From contig CM053141.1 of NCBI GenBank assembly GCA_028571685.1, positions 75,005,833-75,069,832 on the forward strand: DNA of 64,000 nucleotides, written 5' to 3'. The notes under the pieces were generated by a model. The model saw nothing but the letters and a program-made list of their open reading frames with translations. It did not search any database and had not been told where the DNA came from. Position numbers and translations under genes: made by a program. The first letter of the stretch is position 1; each line of letters starts with the position of its first letter. The stretch comes from Heterohyrax brucei (Eukaryota > Chordata > Mammalia > Hyracoidea > Procaviidae). Below are positions 49,601-58,861 of this stretch, piece by piece.

Positions 49601-49985
49601 AGCTGGACAATGGATAATCAAGACCAAAGAACTGATGCTTTTGAATTGTCTTGGTGAAGAATACCAAATATACCAAGGACTGAAAAGAATGAACAGATCT
49701 GTCCTAGAAGAAATACAATCACCAGAACGGTCTTTAGACATAAGGATGGCGAGACTATGACATGTCATCAGGAGGGATCATTTCCTGGAGAAGGACATGA
49801 GCTTGGCAACGTACAGGTTCAGCAGAAAACATGAAACCTCTCAAGAGATGGAATGACACAGTTATCTGCAACAATGGGCTCCAGGACGACAATGACTGTT
49901 AGGATAGCACAAGCAGTGTTTTGATCTGTTGTACATGGGGTTGCTATGAGTCAAAACTGATTAGACACTACAACAAATAACGAAT
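46630..49985 (+). mobile_element. Near full-length RTE/BovB-type LINE, decayed
   Basis: The order is a 5' leader (ATGCCACCGGTATTCT, GGTCACCCATGGTGGACA near 46720), an APE-type endonuclease (AFIIKKNISRAILKYN at 47210-47290), a linker, reverse transcriptase pieces (CRNYRTLLISHANKILLEII at 48540; YLCFINYAKTFHCVDHNR near 48745; VLMRNLYMDQEVVIQTEQ near 48840), a C-terminal region near 49590-49760, and a short tail ending GTTGCTATGAGTCAAAACTG then ACAACAAATAAC. An AfroSINE interrupts it at 48968-49121. Stops and shifts are frequent. It lies in MRPS27 intron 1 on the opposite strand. Confidence 0.88.
48968..49121 (+). mobile_element. AfroSINE nested in RTE
   Basis: GGAAACCCTGGTGGCATAGT, GTTTGCAGTTCAAATCCACC, TAGGGTCGCTATGAGTTGG. 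A perfect 13-bp target-site duplication TTATTCAATCTGT lies at 48955-48967 and 49122-49134. Its tail matches the tail of the host RTE at 49939-49960. Confidence 0.95.
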
Positions 49986-50158
49986 AATGATTCTCCACAA
50001 CAAATAACAAATAGTAATGATTCTCCATCGCCACTGAGTACAGAAACAAAGGAAATGGATTTAAGAATGAAGACATCAAATCTGACAAATGGAAAATCTT
50101 CCTAATAGGTATCAATGAGAAACACAGAAATGAGTTGTGATACAGTAATTTTTATGGA

Positions 50159-50325
50159 GGAAACTCTGGTGGTGTAGTGATTAAGTGCTAAGGCTGCTTA
50201 CCAAAGGGTTGGCAGTTCAATCCACCAGGTGCTTCTTGGAAACTCTGTGGGGCAGTTCTACTCTGTGTTACAGGGTCACTGTGAGTCACAACCAACTCAG
50301 TGGCAAGGGATTTGGTTTTGTTTTA
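50159..50325 (+). mobile_element. AfroSINE, short form
   Basis: GGAAACTCTGGTGGTGTAGT, GGTTGGCAGTTCAATCCACC, ACAGGGTCACTGTGAGTCAC, then GGGATTTGGTTTTG. Confidence 0.9.
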
Positions 50326-50329
50326 TTAT

Positions 50330-50425
50330 TTACAGAAGCAGACTGCCACATCTTCCCACAGAATGGCTGGTGGGTTCCAACCACCACCTTTTAGGTTAGC
50401 AGCCAAACACTTAACCAAGACCATA
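50330..50425 (-). mobile_element. AfroSINE fragment, antisense
   Basis: AGAAGCAGACTGCCACATCT, GGCTGGTGGGTTCCAACCAC, TTTTAGGTTAGCAGCCAAAC. Only the head and middle of a long-form copy remain. Confidence 0.75.
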
Positions 50426-51334
50426 AGGCTTTTAATAAGGAATGTTGTTAACCATCTTACTAGGTTACTAGCCAATCCAATCCTCAGAAAATTTCCAGCG
50501 GCCAGCTGTAAAGTTTCACGTTGAAATTTAACGGCTGTTCCAAGAAGTGTGAGCAAATGTGTGCTGTCTTTTTGTTTTTGTTCACAAGGCTTAGGAGAAT
50601 AGGTTGCAAAGACATAACGGGCATCCAAAATACTGATTACTATTACATTTTAATCACATAATTAGACATGTCTTTCAGGATTATGTGATGAACGTCATTA
50701 CAAATTTGGCTTCTATTGTGCATTTCGAAAAATTTTCCAATGTTTTCATCAGCAAATCCATTACGTTGGTTTGAGTGGGCTTCCTTTCAACTCAAATACA
50801 AAAGTACTCTTAGATATTGTTAGCATTTATTGTCTACACGTGGAAAACAGAAGCAAAACAAAGTCAGTCAAAAACCATTCCCAAGGTCATCAGGTAAAGT
50901 GCGGTTACTCTAAAAAATCCTTGGGCGAAGTGAAGACTGCAGTCCAGCCCGACGAGTGTGCCTGAATCCCCCCCACCTCAACAGACAGGAAAGGTTCACA
51001 GAGCCCGGGTTGAGCACGTTTTTTTTTTTTCACGATCACCAAAACGGCAACCACCATAACAGAGAAATCCAGCAAATCATATGCCAAGTCCTTTATGCTA
51101 TAACCTTCCTTGGCTCTTCATATCTTTGGACAGGCTGACACCATTATTTTGGGGTCCGGGGAGATACAGGTCAGAGACTTTACCACTCTTTTCTGCGCTA
51201 CAGATACCCGCAAATGGCTCCTCTATCACACTTCAGCGCCATGTCCTCTCTGGAAAGTCCATCACTCCCTTTACTTAAAGAACAGAGTTCTCAGGGCCTA
51301 CGGAAGCAGTCCCACCAGAGCAGCAGCCACAAAC
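50426..51334. other. MRPS27 intron 1, promoter-proximal; no repeat seen
   Basis: No exon or repeat recognised. A T-run lies at 51020-51031. Composition becomes richer in G+C toward the promoter from about 51120. Confidence 0.4.
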
Positions 51335-51407
51335 CTGCCGGGTAGAACATTGGGAGAACCACTTTCCGGGCCAGGAGAAATCCTCGCCGCAGTATGGGGG
51401 CCGCCAT
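51335..51407 (-). CDS. MRPS27: MRPS27 coding exon 1 with start codon
   Basis: Minus-strand start codon at 51405-51407. The exon encodes MAAPILRRGFLLARKVVLP then MFYPA plus one base (73 nt), with donor GCAG/GTTTGT. The arginine-rich, acid-free N-terminus is a typical mitochondrial targeting peptide and matches the MRPS27 N-terminus I recall (MAA..RRG.LLARKVVLP..PAG). This ATG is chosen because it fits that protein and the phase-1 junction with exon 2; an upstream in-frame ATG at 51491 is not needed. The start codon lies within a YY1 consensus, AAGATGGCGGC. The product is a PPR-like subunit of the 28S mitoribosome. Confidence 0.93.
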
Positions 51408-51410
51408 CTT
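51400..51410 (-). promoter_or_regulatory. YY1 site over the MRPS27 start codon
   Basis: Minus-strand AAGATGGCGGC is the extended YY1 consensus and includes the ATG. In many housekeeping genes such sites lie just downstream of the transcription start and help direct it. Confidence 0.7.
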
Positions 51411-51456
51411 GGAACGTACCAAAGTGAAAGCCGGACGGGTAGTGAGTGCAGAGAAA

Positions 51457-51466
51457 GGGGCGGGGT
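51457..51466 (+). promoter_or_regulatory. GC box (Sp1-type)
   Basis: GGGGCGGGGT between the two start codons. Confidence 0.6.
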
Positions 51467-51573
51467 AATAGGCCGACCTCTGTACTCGCAACGAATCCCA
51501 TTCGGCGCCTTAGGCTGTTGGGACGACTCTTCGCCCCCCTTTCCGGCTCGTAGTTGGTGCGTCCCAGGACAGC

Positions 51574-51685
51574 ATGGCTGCTGCGACTCAGTCTTCCAAG
51601 AGAATCCCACCACTGACACTGAGAAGTTGGGTGTGCCCCGGTATGCGTGGCTCCGGCTCCAGCTGCTGCCGGTGCCCTCTCGGAG
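51574..51685 (+). CDS. PTCD2: PTCD2 coding exon 1 with start codon
   Basis: The ATG at 51574 opens a frame of 37 codons plus one base, starting MAAATQSSKRIPPLTLRSWV and ending GSSCCRCPLG, with donor GGAG/GTATCG at 51685/51686. Phase 1 joins exon 2 (G plus CT gives Ala). The CRCPLG-AKRYLL junction agrees with the PTCD2 protein as I recall it, and the basic, hydroxylated N-terminus suits a mitochondrial targeting peptide. PTCD2 is a mitochondrial matrix PPR protein linked to processing or stability of cytochrome b RNA and thus complex III. A second GT at 51641 is also in phase 1 and would give a shorter exon. Confidence 0.8.
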
Positions 51686-52370
51686 GTATCGCTGCCCCAG
51701 ACCCGGTGGGCAAATTGTGGAAGGAGAGGAGGGATGGGAAAGAGGGGATCGTTAGACTCCAGTGGGTGTCACTTTGAAGGACTAACAACAACTTGGTTGC
51801 TCACTTGCCTGGAGATGCCAGGCACGTCATTGCTCTCCGGTGATACCTGGTTGTCATGGACGCCTGCGTGTGCAAGGACCGAAGGGCAGCTGGGCTGGGG
51901 TCTTGACCTTGAAACTGTAGTATTCCCTCAGAAGAGAAACGGGACCACCTGCCTCTCATGGGTGTACTGTTCTGCAGATTTGGGGAACAGAGGCCTTGGA
52001 CTCCATAAAACTGGAGTTCCAGGTCGGCAGCTAGCTAACATTCTGAACAACCCTGAACGTGTTTTCTCATTTATAAACTGATTCCCTAACATCTTTTTGG
52101 GAAGAATTTAAAAATGCTAGTGAGCAACTATGACAAAAACAAAGTTTGTACCAGCCGTATCTCTAAGGGATTTTGCATAAATTGATTGCTTTCATGTTCA
52201 CAACACCCAGTGGAGAATTCCCTCTCCATTTGGATTAGAGACAGCAGGTGAAGCAATTTGCCCAAGGTCACAGGGAACTGATAGAGGAGTTTGAAGGCAG
52301 GCAACAATACAGTAGCTTCTACTTCACCTTCCGTAAACGAGCAGCTATTTTTATGCTAAATTGTTATTGC
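51686..52370. other. PTCD2 intron 1, 5' end; MIR fragment near 52215-52325
   Basis: The CpG-rich zone fades after about 51720. GCAATTTGCCCAAGGTCACA near 52254 and surrounding sequence are MIR-like. A long chance frame overlaps exon 1 in another frame. Confidence 0.4.
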
Positions 52371-52428
52371 TATAGGGCCTCTCTGAGTCAGAGTTGACTC
52401 CAAGGCAACAGTGTTTTTTGTTTTTTCC
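52371..52428 (+). mobile_element. AfroSINE tail, 5'-truncated
   Basis: TATAGGGCCTCTCTGAGTCA, GAGTTGACTCCAAGGCAACA, then GTTTTTTG. Only the 3' end is present. Confidence 0.65.
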
Positions 52429-52627
52429 TGTTTATTGCATTGCATAGAGTCTTTTAGTGGGTGACTTTTTAATACAAGTATTATTGTATTTTACTTCATG
52501 TATAGCCAAGTATGCTAAAGAAAGGATGGTGTTTCCCAAATCCATCTTCTCTGCTAAACTGTGGTCAGTGATTCTGGTGTAACTTGAGTATACTTAGACT
52601 ACAGAACTAAAAAAAGAAAGAAAAAAA

Positions 52628-52778
52628 ACCAAACTCACTGCTATCGAGTTTATTCCAACTCATAGCGACCCTGTAGTAGAGTAGAGTTGCCCCATAGAGT
52701 TTCCAAGGAGCGCCTGGTGGATTCAAACTGTCAACCTTTTGGTTAGCAGCTGTAGTACTCAATCACTATGCCACCAAA
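52628..52778 (-). mobile_element. AfroSINE, antisense
   Basis: CCAACTCATAGCGACCCTGT, AGTTTCCAAGGAGCGCCTGG, TTTTGGTTAGCAGCTGTAGT, then TATGCCACC. Confidence 0.88.
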
Positions 52779-52874
52779 ACTAAGAGGCTGTAAGTCCCTG
52801 CTTCACAAATGACAACAATGGGAATTCCAAAGGTCACACTAGCTTTTTCTACTACACTGTATTCTGCTCCTTGA

Positions 52875-53008
52875 AAACCAATCCTATTGCCATCTGGTTG
52901 ATTCCAACTTACAGTGACCCTATAGGACACAGTAGAACTGCCCCATAGGGTTTCCAGGAAGCAGCTGGTAGATTCAAGCCACCAACGTTTTGTTAGTGGC
53001 TAAAACCA
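52875..53008 (-). mobile_element. AfroSINE, antisense
   Basis: TTGCCATCTGGTTGATTCCA, CAGTGACCCTATAGGACACA, GGTTTCCAGGAAGCAGCTGG, ending in the tRNA-like part near 53000 without the far head. Confidence 0.85.
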
Positions 53009-53154
53009 AAATGAGGTGTGCCTTTGTAGCACTTTCATTTAAAAAATAACCAGGCAGTCCCAGAGTTGTGACCTATTTGAATTGTAAAAAACCACAATTA
53101 AGGCTGGTTTTGTTTTTTTGTACGTCTTCTTGCTAGCAATACATATATACAATG

Positions 53155-53173
53155 GACGGCACTTGGCTGGCTG
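53155..53173 (+). mobile_element. Possible ultra-short RTE/SINE-tail scrap
   Basis: GACGGCACTTGGCTGGCTG is the same terminal word seen in the tail insert at 62272-62320. No target-site duplication could be recognised here. Confidence 0.35.
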
Positions 53174-53591
53174 CATGTAATTTACTAGTATCTTTCTCAG
53201 ATATTCACTTGCAGATGTTCAAGGAGTAGATTTATAAAGCTACCGGTGGGTAATGAAGGACAATAGTAGTGAAAAGAAAAGAGTATTCCACTTAGGTCAC
53301 TACCAAGGGAGTTGTGGGAATGTAACCCCATGATAAGTCAGAGACTACTATAGCTTTTTTTAAATGCCCTTGTTACCACTTAACCTATATCTTCAAATCC
53401 CAGCTTCTTGTCAACTCTGTCACATACACAGTTGATCACCAGCTCCTTAGTGCAATGCTTTGCACGTGGGACTGTTGCTGCATTTATCACTGTTACTCTA
53501 TTTATTTACATGCTTCTTTTTCTTCAAAAACTGTGAGTTCCTGAATTCTTGTTCACCCTCATATCCATGTGGATTAGTACAGCATTGGTTC

Positions 53592-53746
53592 TGTAATTGT
53601 TGGGTACCACTGAGTCATAGTAACCCTTTAGGACAAAGTAGAATTACCGCCATAGGCTGTGATCTTTATGGAAGCAGATCACCAGGTCTTTTCTCCTGTG
53701 GAGACATTGGTGGGCTCAAGGTGCCAACTTCTCAGTTAGCAGCTAC
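53592..53746 (-). mobile_element. AfroSINE, long form, antisense, degraded
   Basis: GGGTACCACTGAGTCATAGT, CTTTATGGAAGCAGATCACC, then CTCAGTTAGCAGCTACAAAA. Confidence 0.7.
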
Positions 53747-54571
53747 AAAATCTTTTTGTTTCTCCTGGAATCCAGATTTCTGGGATTGTTCAAATGGGGT
53801 GAGCCACACAGGCCATCCACCTTTAGGTTTCCTTTTGAACCTTAATGGGATTGGTTCCCTGGAAGTCACTGTCAGGTGGAACAATAGCTTAGTAATAGCA
53901 GCTTAGCAGAGCATTGAGTTCCTTTGGAAAATTATCTGTGTGCAGCCAGCTTCTAGGAGCAGCGATTCCAGGATCTGACTGGAGGCAGTTTTAGGATGTA
54001 TGACATGTACATGGTGATTGTTTCTGTAGCCTACCTTGCATCTTGATATTGTGTTCTGAGAAATTAATATAGCAATGACCTATAGAATCTGCTCATATTG
54101 TCCCCTCTTCAGTGTATCTACTCACAATAAATATATTCTGTTATACTAATCTTTGATGGTACTCTAAGAAATTTAAGTTTTTGATGCAGCCAAGCACCTA
54201 ACCCATAGCATGTACCACCAGGGCTTCTGCTAGGTGTATGTAAATCAGAATTGGGAGAGGAAAACATCAGCATGGATAGTTTTGAAAAGCTCCCTAGGTG
54301 ATTCTGATATAGTCGCTTCTCTTCTCTGCTTTCTGTGTTTATATATCACACACAAAACTTGCCTGGCTGAGCAGTATGTTCTCTTGTAGTTTGGAAATGC
54401 TTCTTCCTGTCGGGGTTGCTGTGTGAGGGCTGCTGTAAACTGGTCTAGATGGTTTATAATAGATGGAGATAAGATCAGTTAATTAAAAAGATCCAATCAA
54501 ATCCTACTCTTGTTGTTTGTTAAGTATGAAGCAATAGAATGATTTTACCTTTTTCTTTCCCTATTTTCTAG
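53747..54571. other. PTCD2 intron 1, 3' part; SINE head scrap near 54190-54232
   Basis: CCAAGCACCTAACCCATAGC then TGTACCACCAGGGCTTC near 54190-54230 is a reversed AfroSINE head. A MER5-like scrap (CTCCCTAGGTGATTCTGATA) lies near 54292. The exon 2 acceptor region is TTTCTTTCCCTATTTTCTAG. Confidence 0.4.
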
Positions 54572-54664
54572 CTAAACGATACCTACTCACGGACAATGTT
54601 ATGAAATTAAAAGAATTTCAGCATAAGAAGGTGGCTGTTGCACGTAATCTCCCTGGCACCAAAG
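54572..54664 (+). CDS. PTCD2: PTCD2 coding exon 2
   Basis: 93 nt encoding (A)[18 protein letters not shown] then [12 protein letters not shown] plus one base. The acceptor is TATTTTCTAG and the donor AAAG/GTGATA. It is entered and left in phase 1. KRYLLTDN and KLKEFQ.KKVAVA are characteristic of the N-terminal part of PTCD2, upstream of the PPR motif. The donor has a weaker +4 to +6 match (GTGATA), but both neighbouring junctions fit. Confidence 0.94.
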
Positions 54665-54867
54665 GTGATAGAATCTATTTTCTCAATTCTTTTACTAATT
54701 TGTTGTTCACATTTCTTCTTTTTCCCTAGTCTCACACTCAGTGAACTTATGTCCCATAGAAAAACTCAACACTATTTATTCTGTTTCCTAATCTAACCTT
54801 ATATTTTTTATCTTACTCTCTACTGTTGCAGAGTCCACAGCTCATCTTATTCCTCCCCCAAGTTCTC

Positions 54868-54893
54868 AAAAAAAAAAAAAAAAAAAAAAAAAA
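54868..54893. repeat. Poly-A run of about 26
   Basis: Uninterrupted A-run in PTCD2 intron 2. No recognisable retrotransposon body directly 5' of it. Confidence 0.85.
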
Positions 54894-54917
54894 GCTATAA
54901 TGAGTGCCAGTCCTCTA

Positions 54918-55050
54918 AATCATGCCACTCAGAGTGTGGTTTGAGGACCATCAGGACAGGCATTACCTTGGAGGTCCGCAGAAATGTTAAACTTCATGCC
55001 CCAGACAATTCATACCCACAATAAAGCTTGAGAAGAGCTGCACCAGATAA
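54918..55050 (-). mobile_element. MER5-like hAT DNA transposon fragment
   Basis: CACTCAGAGTGTGGTTTGAG, GACCATCAGGACAGGCATTA, then AATAAAGCTTGAGAAGAGCT parallel the two ends of MER5A in reverse. Confidence 0.6.
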
Positions 55051-55324
55051 TTGGCTTTCAAATTCCTCTGGTTCCATGCCCAGTAAAAAATATTTTTTTT
55101 GCTTGTAATACATTCATACTTATCTATATATAAGTGAAATAAAATGACGCAAAATAGTACTATGTGTGATGTGTTGTTTTGACATTTCGTATTCCATACT
55201 AAAAAAGTCAAAAGGATCAAAGATTTCTTTAAAAAGAAGAGAAACTTGCCTGACAAGATGTCTAGGATTTACTTTGGGGGGAAAAAAAATCTATGGCTGT
55301 AGAGTGGGAATTTGTTGAATTCTG

Positions 55325-55445
55325 ACACAGCAACTCTACAGGACAGACTAGAACTGACCCTTCAAATTTCCGAGGAGCAGCTGGGGGATTTCCACAGCAT
55401 ACCTTTTGGTTAGGAGTCAAAATCCTAACCATTGTACCACTAGCA
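55325..55445 (-). mobile_element. AfroSINE fragment, antisense
   Basis: GACACAGCAACTCTACAGGA, AGGAGCAGCTGGGGGATTTC, ACCTTTTGGTTAGGAGTCAA, then TTGTACCACTAGC. Confidence 0.75.
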
Positions 55446-55775
55446 AAACCAGCAACATTTTGATCATTGAGGCTGGGGGATGGATGAAGGGGCTTCTTTA
55501 TACCATCTTTCTACTTTGGGTATATTTGAAAATGTTTATTATAAAATCCTAAACCAAACAAAAAACAGAAGCAACACAACTCTGGTCCTTCCCAACGTTT
55601 GAGAAATCCTGTTGTGCTCATTCCCTCCCTCCTACACAGGAGTTTTCCCAGTACTTGATATTCCTTTATAAACACAACCAGCTCTCTCCTCTCATTAAAG
55701 AACCCTGTTGTTTTTGTTTTGTGTTTCAACTATAGGCCAAACTCTCCATCTCAGTGCTTCGCATTCATGAGTACC
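55446..55775. other. PTCD2 intron 2, unrecognised
   Basis: No exon or repeat supported. Confidence 0.35.
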
Positions 55776-55788
55776 TAATTAGTAACCA

Positions 55789-55952
55789 GAAACACTGGTG
55801 GTGTAGTGGTTAAGTGCTTTGTCTGCTATCTGAAATTTGGCAGTTTGAATCCACCAAGAACTTCTTGGAAATTCTATGGAGCAGTTCTACCCTGTCCTAT
55901 AGGGTCGTTATGAGTCAAAATTGACTCAACAGTACTGGGTTTGGTTTTGGTT
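55789..55952 (+). mobile_element. AfroSINE, short form, well preserved
   Basis: GAAACACTGGTGGTGTAGTG, TTTGAATCCACCAAGAACTT, CCTATAGGGTCGTTATGAGT, ending GGTTTGGTTTTGGTT. A perfect 13-bp target-site duplication TAATTAGTAACCA lies at 55776-55788 and 55953-55965. Confidence 0.94.
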
Positions 55953-55965
55953 TAATTAGTAACCA

Positions 55966-57034
55966 CTTGGCCTCTGTTCCCTCAAAGTCTAGTCCTCCAG
56001 AAATCCATCTTCCCTGACTACTCCACTGATTATACTGTTACGTAATACCACCTAAGGGACAAGAAGATACACGTTAGGAATGGGTGGCAATATGTTACTC
56101 ACAGGTGCAGTAGAGTCAATCTAGATTTCACTTAGGGCTTCTGTTTTTACCCATGTATTGTGGAGCAGTGTGTGGTTTGCAGAATAGGGTCATGTCCTGG
56201 CCTCGTTGCTGTTCCACTTGTCATAGTCTTCATAAAGCCGTGAAGGCTGCACACCTGTTTTTTAAGACAGGTTTTTAAGTCATTGCCAGTCTGCTTCACT
56301 GGGGGCTGATCTTTGCAAAACTTTGTCAGCACTAACTCATTGTAAGAATCCACACTGGTGCTATGTTGTATACCACATTGTGTGCAAACTCACCCCCTAC
56401 CCCCTGGCTTCCTAGCTCTCCCCTAGATGAATCCTGTCTTCCTGGAGTCCAGTATTAAATTCTTGTTAACCTAGTCATGGTTCTCCCCTCACCACTTTCA
56501 TGCTTGCCAAGTTCATTCTCAAGTCTAAGCTGATTTCTATACCTAGTGTACCCTCTGGTTTATCCAATCCTATCCAGGTCCTTTCCTTGCTAGTATCTCT
56601 CTGCTTCCACCAAACTTGTTTTTTCCTGACACTTAACTCGCTCTTCCATTGCTTATAACCAGTCATGTATCACCACTCCATCATTGCTGTCAGATAGCTT
56701 CTTATAAATATGTCTTTTCTTCCCAAATGAGCATAAGCTTGTTGAAGTTAGGAACCATATCTTGTCCTTATTTGTGTCTTACACAAAGAAGGATGCCAAT
56801 GAGTATGAATACATGCCAAGAATTTATGTCTTGATTGGTTTGTTTTAAAACACAAGATCTGTTGAAATTTGGTATTCTTACAGCTTATTAAGAAGGATTA
56901 AGGGGGATAAAATATAAAGTCATCCCTCTGAAATCTTAGATTGGCCAAAATTGTTACAAATATTTAGTAGAATAAATCCTCTTAAATCTATCAAGTAACA
57001 GAAATGAAAATGAGAACAATAGTGTCTGTGATTT
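55966..57034. other. PTCD2 intron 2; L2-like scrap near 56690-56820
   Basis: GAGCATAAGCTTGTTGAAGT, then ACCATATCTTGTCCTTATTT near 56730-56780 follows an L2 3' pattern. Otherwise nothing recognised. Confidence 0.35.
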
Positions 57035-57215
57035 ATTGGCAGTGATTATGTGCTAGGCTATGTGCTTGATGTTTTTCATACTTTATCTTTTGACAAGCTG
57101 TAGATGTCATGATCCTTACTTTACAAAGGAGGAGTCAAGTCTCACAGATGGTAAGGTCTCTGGCCCACAGCCTGCCAATGGTAGAGCTTCGATTACAGCC
57201 CAGATCCTTCTAGCA
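57035..57215 (+). mobile_element. MIR SINE
   Basis: GATTATGTGCTAGGCTATGT, TTACTTTACAAAGGAGGAGT, CACAGCCTGCCAATGGTAGA, GATTACAGCCCAG. Confidence 0.75.
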
Positions 57216-57954
57216 CTAAAACCTTGAAGCATCGTGTGATTGCACAAGTAAAGATTGGACGATCCATGGCACTGAGATCTAGAGGGCCTTCTTTTAAAAT
57301 CAGAGTCTGCCTCAGCCTACAGTTCTTCTATTTTCTATGCATATTATGTGGCTCCTGTAAGCAGCATTCCATCAGTGCACTGGGCATTGGGACAAATCCG
57401 GTGTAGACTTTTCTTGGCAGCTTCTGATGCTGAGAACAGCCTTGCTTACCGGAAAGCAGATGCTTGCTTGGTGCCTGCCTTGCATTTCATTCCACATTCT
57501 CACAAGAATACAGCCTCATCCCAGTGCCAAGAGGCTGTGTCCTTTGGTGTTGGACTGTCGCCACAGTGGATCACAGATCATAAATTCTTTGCAGAAATGG
57601 CAAGAGACAAGGGGAGACTGACCACCTTGAAAATGGTTCTGTGCTAAATACGGACTTTGCTGCCGTTTGGAGACCGTCTTCTATCCCCTGTGCATTATGC
57701 AGAGCTGTGGCTTGCTTTCTCATAGTTGAGTAGAGAGACACAAAGAAGGCGAGAGAGGTCAAGCTGAATCAAAGAAAGAAATGTAAAGTGTTCCCACATC
57801 ATATGGGCCAAACATTATGGGTAAGCCCATCTTTTGTCCACATTTTCCTTTCATTTTTATTGCTTGGTGCCCTGCCAGTGATGTTGTGGGTACCTTGATT
57901 AAGTTTTCTTTTTCTTTTTGCCTCCTGTGTCTCCTAGAGATTACATTATTTGGG
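57216..57954. other. PTCD2 intron 2, unrecognised, no exon
   Basis: Several overlapping chance frames between 57230 and 57650 lack domains. No repeat named. Confidence 0.35.
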
Positions 57955-58110
57955 CTAAACTTCTGAGACAGTCTTTCTCAGACTTCCGTATACATAAGGG
58001 TCACCCAGTAGGTAGGAAATGCATATTCTTTTGTTTCCTACTACAGAGGCATGCCAGAACCCTCAGAGATTCTGTCTTGCAAAGTCTCGAGTGGGGCCTG
58101 GGACTATGTC
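57955..58110 (+). mobile_element. Possible MER5-like fragment
   Basis: CAGTCTTTCTCAGACTTCCG, CATAAGGGTCACCCAGTAGG and ACCCTCAGAGATTCTGTCTT follow the MER5A order loosely. Confidence 0.35.
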
Positions 58111-58310
58111 CCATACAACATAGCTGCTTTACTTCAAGGCCATTTTCTACTTTAGTGGAGATGAGCCTGTGAGGAAGCTGCATATCCATGAGTACCCCCT
58201 CAGCAACTCTTTGCACTGAGCCGGGTTTGGGTACCCCTTCTTCTTTAGGGCAGCCTCCTGACAGTTGTAGCCAGCCTGAGTGATGGCCACCATACTGTGT
58301 TTTCTTCCAG

Positions 58311-58440
58311 AAAGCTATTTTAAAAACTTGGAAGAGAGATTGACCCAAAATAAACTCATCTTAGCAGAAGAGTTGAAAACCTTGCTTCATTTGTGTGACT
58401 CTCAGGATGATGTGCAGCTGGCTAAAAATGTCATTTACAG
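58311..58440 (+). CDS. PTCD2: PTCD2 coding exon 3
   Basis: 130 nt encoding (E)[19 protein letters not shown] then [18 protein letters not shown] and KNVIY plus two bases. The acceptor is TTTTCTTCCAG and the donor ACAG/GTAAGG. Entered in phase 1, left in phase 2. [22 protein letters not shown] begins the helical repeat region. It agrees with the PTCD2 family sequence I recall, with substitutions spread as expected for a conserved mammalian gene. Confidence 0.95.
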
Positions 58441-58861
58441 GTAAGGCATTTCCCTAAACCCTGCCAGCCTTTGTCTTGCCTTATTCTTTTCCTTTTCCTG
58501 AGCAATCTCATCCACTTCCAAGAATTCAGCCGTTGCCTCTTTGCTGATGATTTCCAGATTGTCTGTCCGAGGGCCTATATTGGGCTCCAGGTCTTTATAG
58601 TCATTCATTCATTCAGGAAACATTCACTGGGTCCTACTATGTGACAGGCATCAAGGACAAAAGCAGGTAATTCAGGCCTAGAGAAATCACCAGCTTGTTC
58701 ACCATCTCTGCTTGGGTGTCTTCAAGGTCTTCAAATCCAACAAATACCACTGTGCTCCCCGTCATGTGTTTTGTATCTCACCTACCATTCACTGAGGACA
58801 AATACCTGGGAGTCCCTTCTCCTGTTTGTCTCTCTTCTGATGGGATAAAAAATTTTATTGT

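Larger units (their letters stand above)
51340..51700. promoter_or_regulatory. Bidirectional CpG-rich promoter of MRPS27 and PTCD2
   Basis: The two translation starts (51407 minus, 51574 plus) are separated by 166 bp of CG-rich, TATA-less DNA. Visible motifs are YY1 (AAGATGGCGGC on the minus strand, 51400-51410, over the MRPS27 ATG), a GC box GGGGCGGGGT at 51457-51466, and ETS/GABP-like TTCCGG cores at 51541-51546 and in MRPS27 exon 1 near 51364. YY1, Sp1 and ETS sites are typical of nuclear genes for mitochondrial proteins. Shared regulation is inference from layout. Transcription start sites are not determinable here. Confidence 0.82.

Noticed and set aside
51275-51619. 114-codon minus-strand frame over the promoter
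   Set aside because: Different frame from the MRPS27 start exon. A shadow of CG-rich sequence.
51641-51646. GTATGC as the main donor of PTCD2 exon 1
   Set aside because: In phase, but the longer exon ending CRCPLG fits the PTCD2 protein as I recall it. Kept only as a possible alternative.
51647-52081. 144-codon frame starting inside PTCD2 exon 1
   Set aside because: It is in a different frame from the phase-matched PTCD2 exon 1 and runs into intron. GC-rich promoter DNA often has few stops.
53460-53906. 148-codon plus-strand frame
   Set aside because: Runs through a reversed AfroSINE in PTCD2 intron 1 and has no domain.
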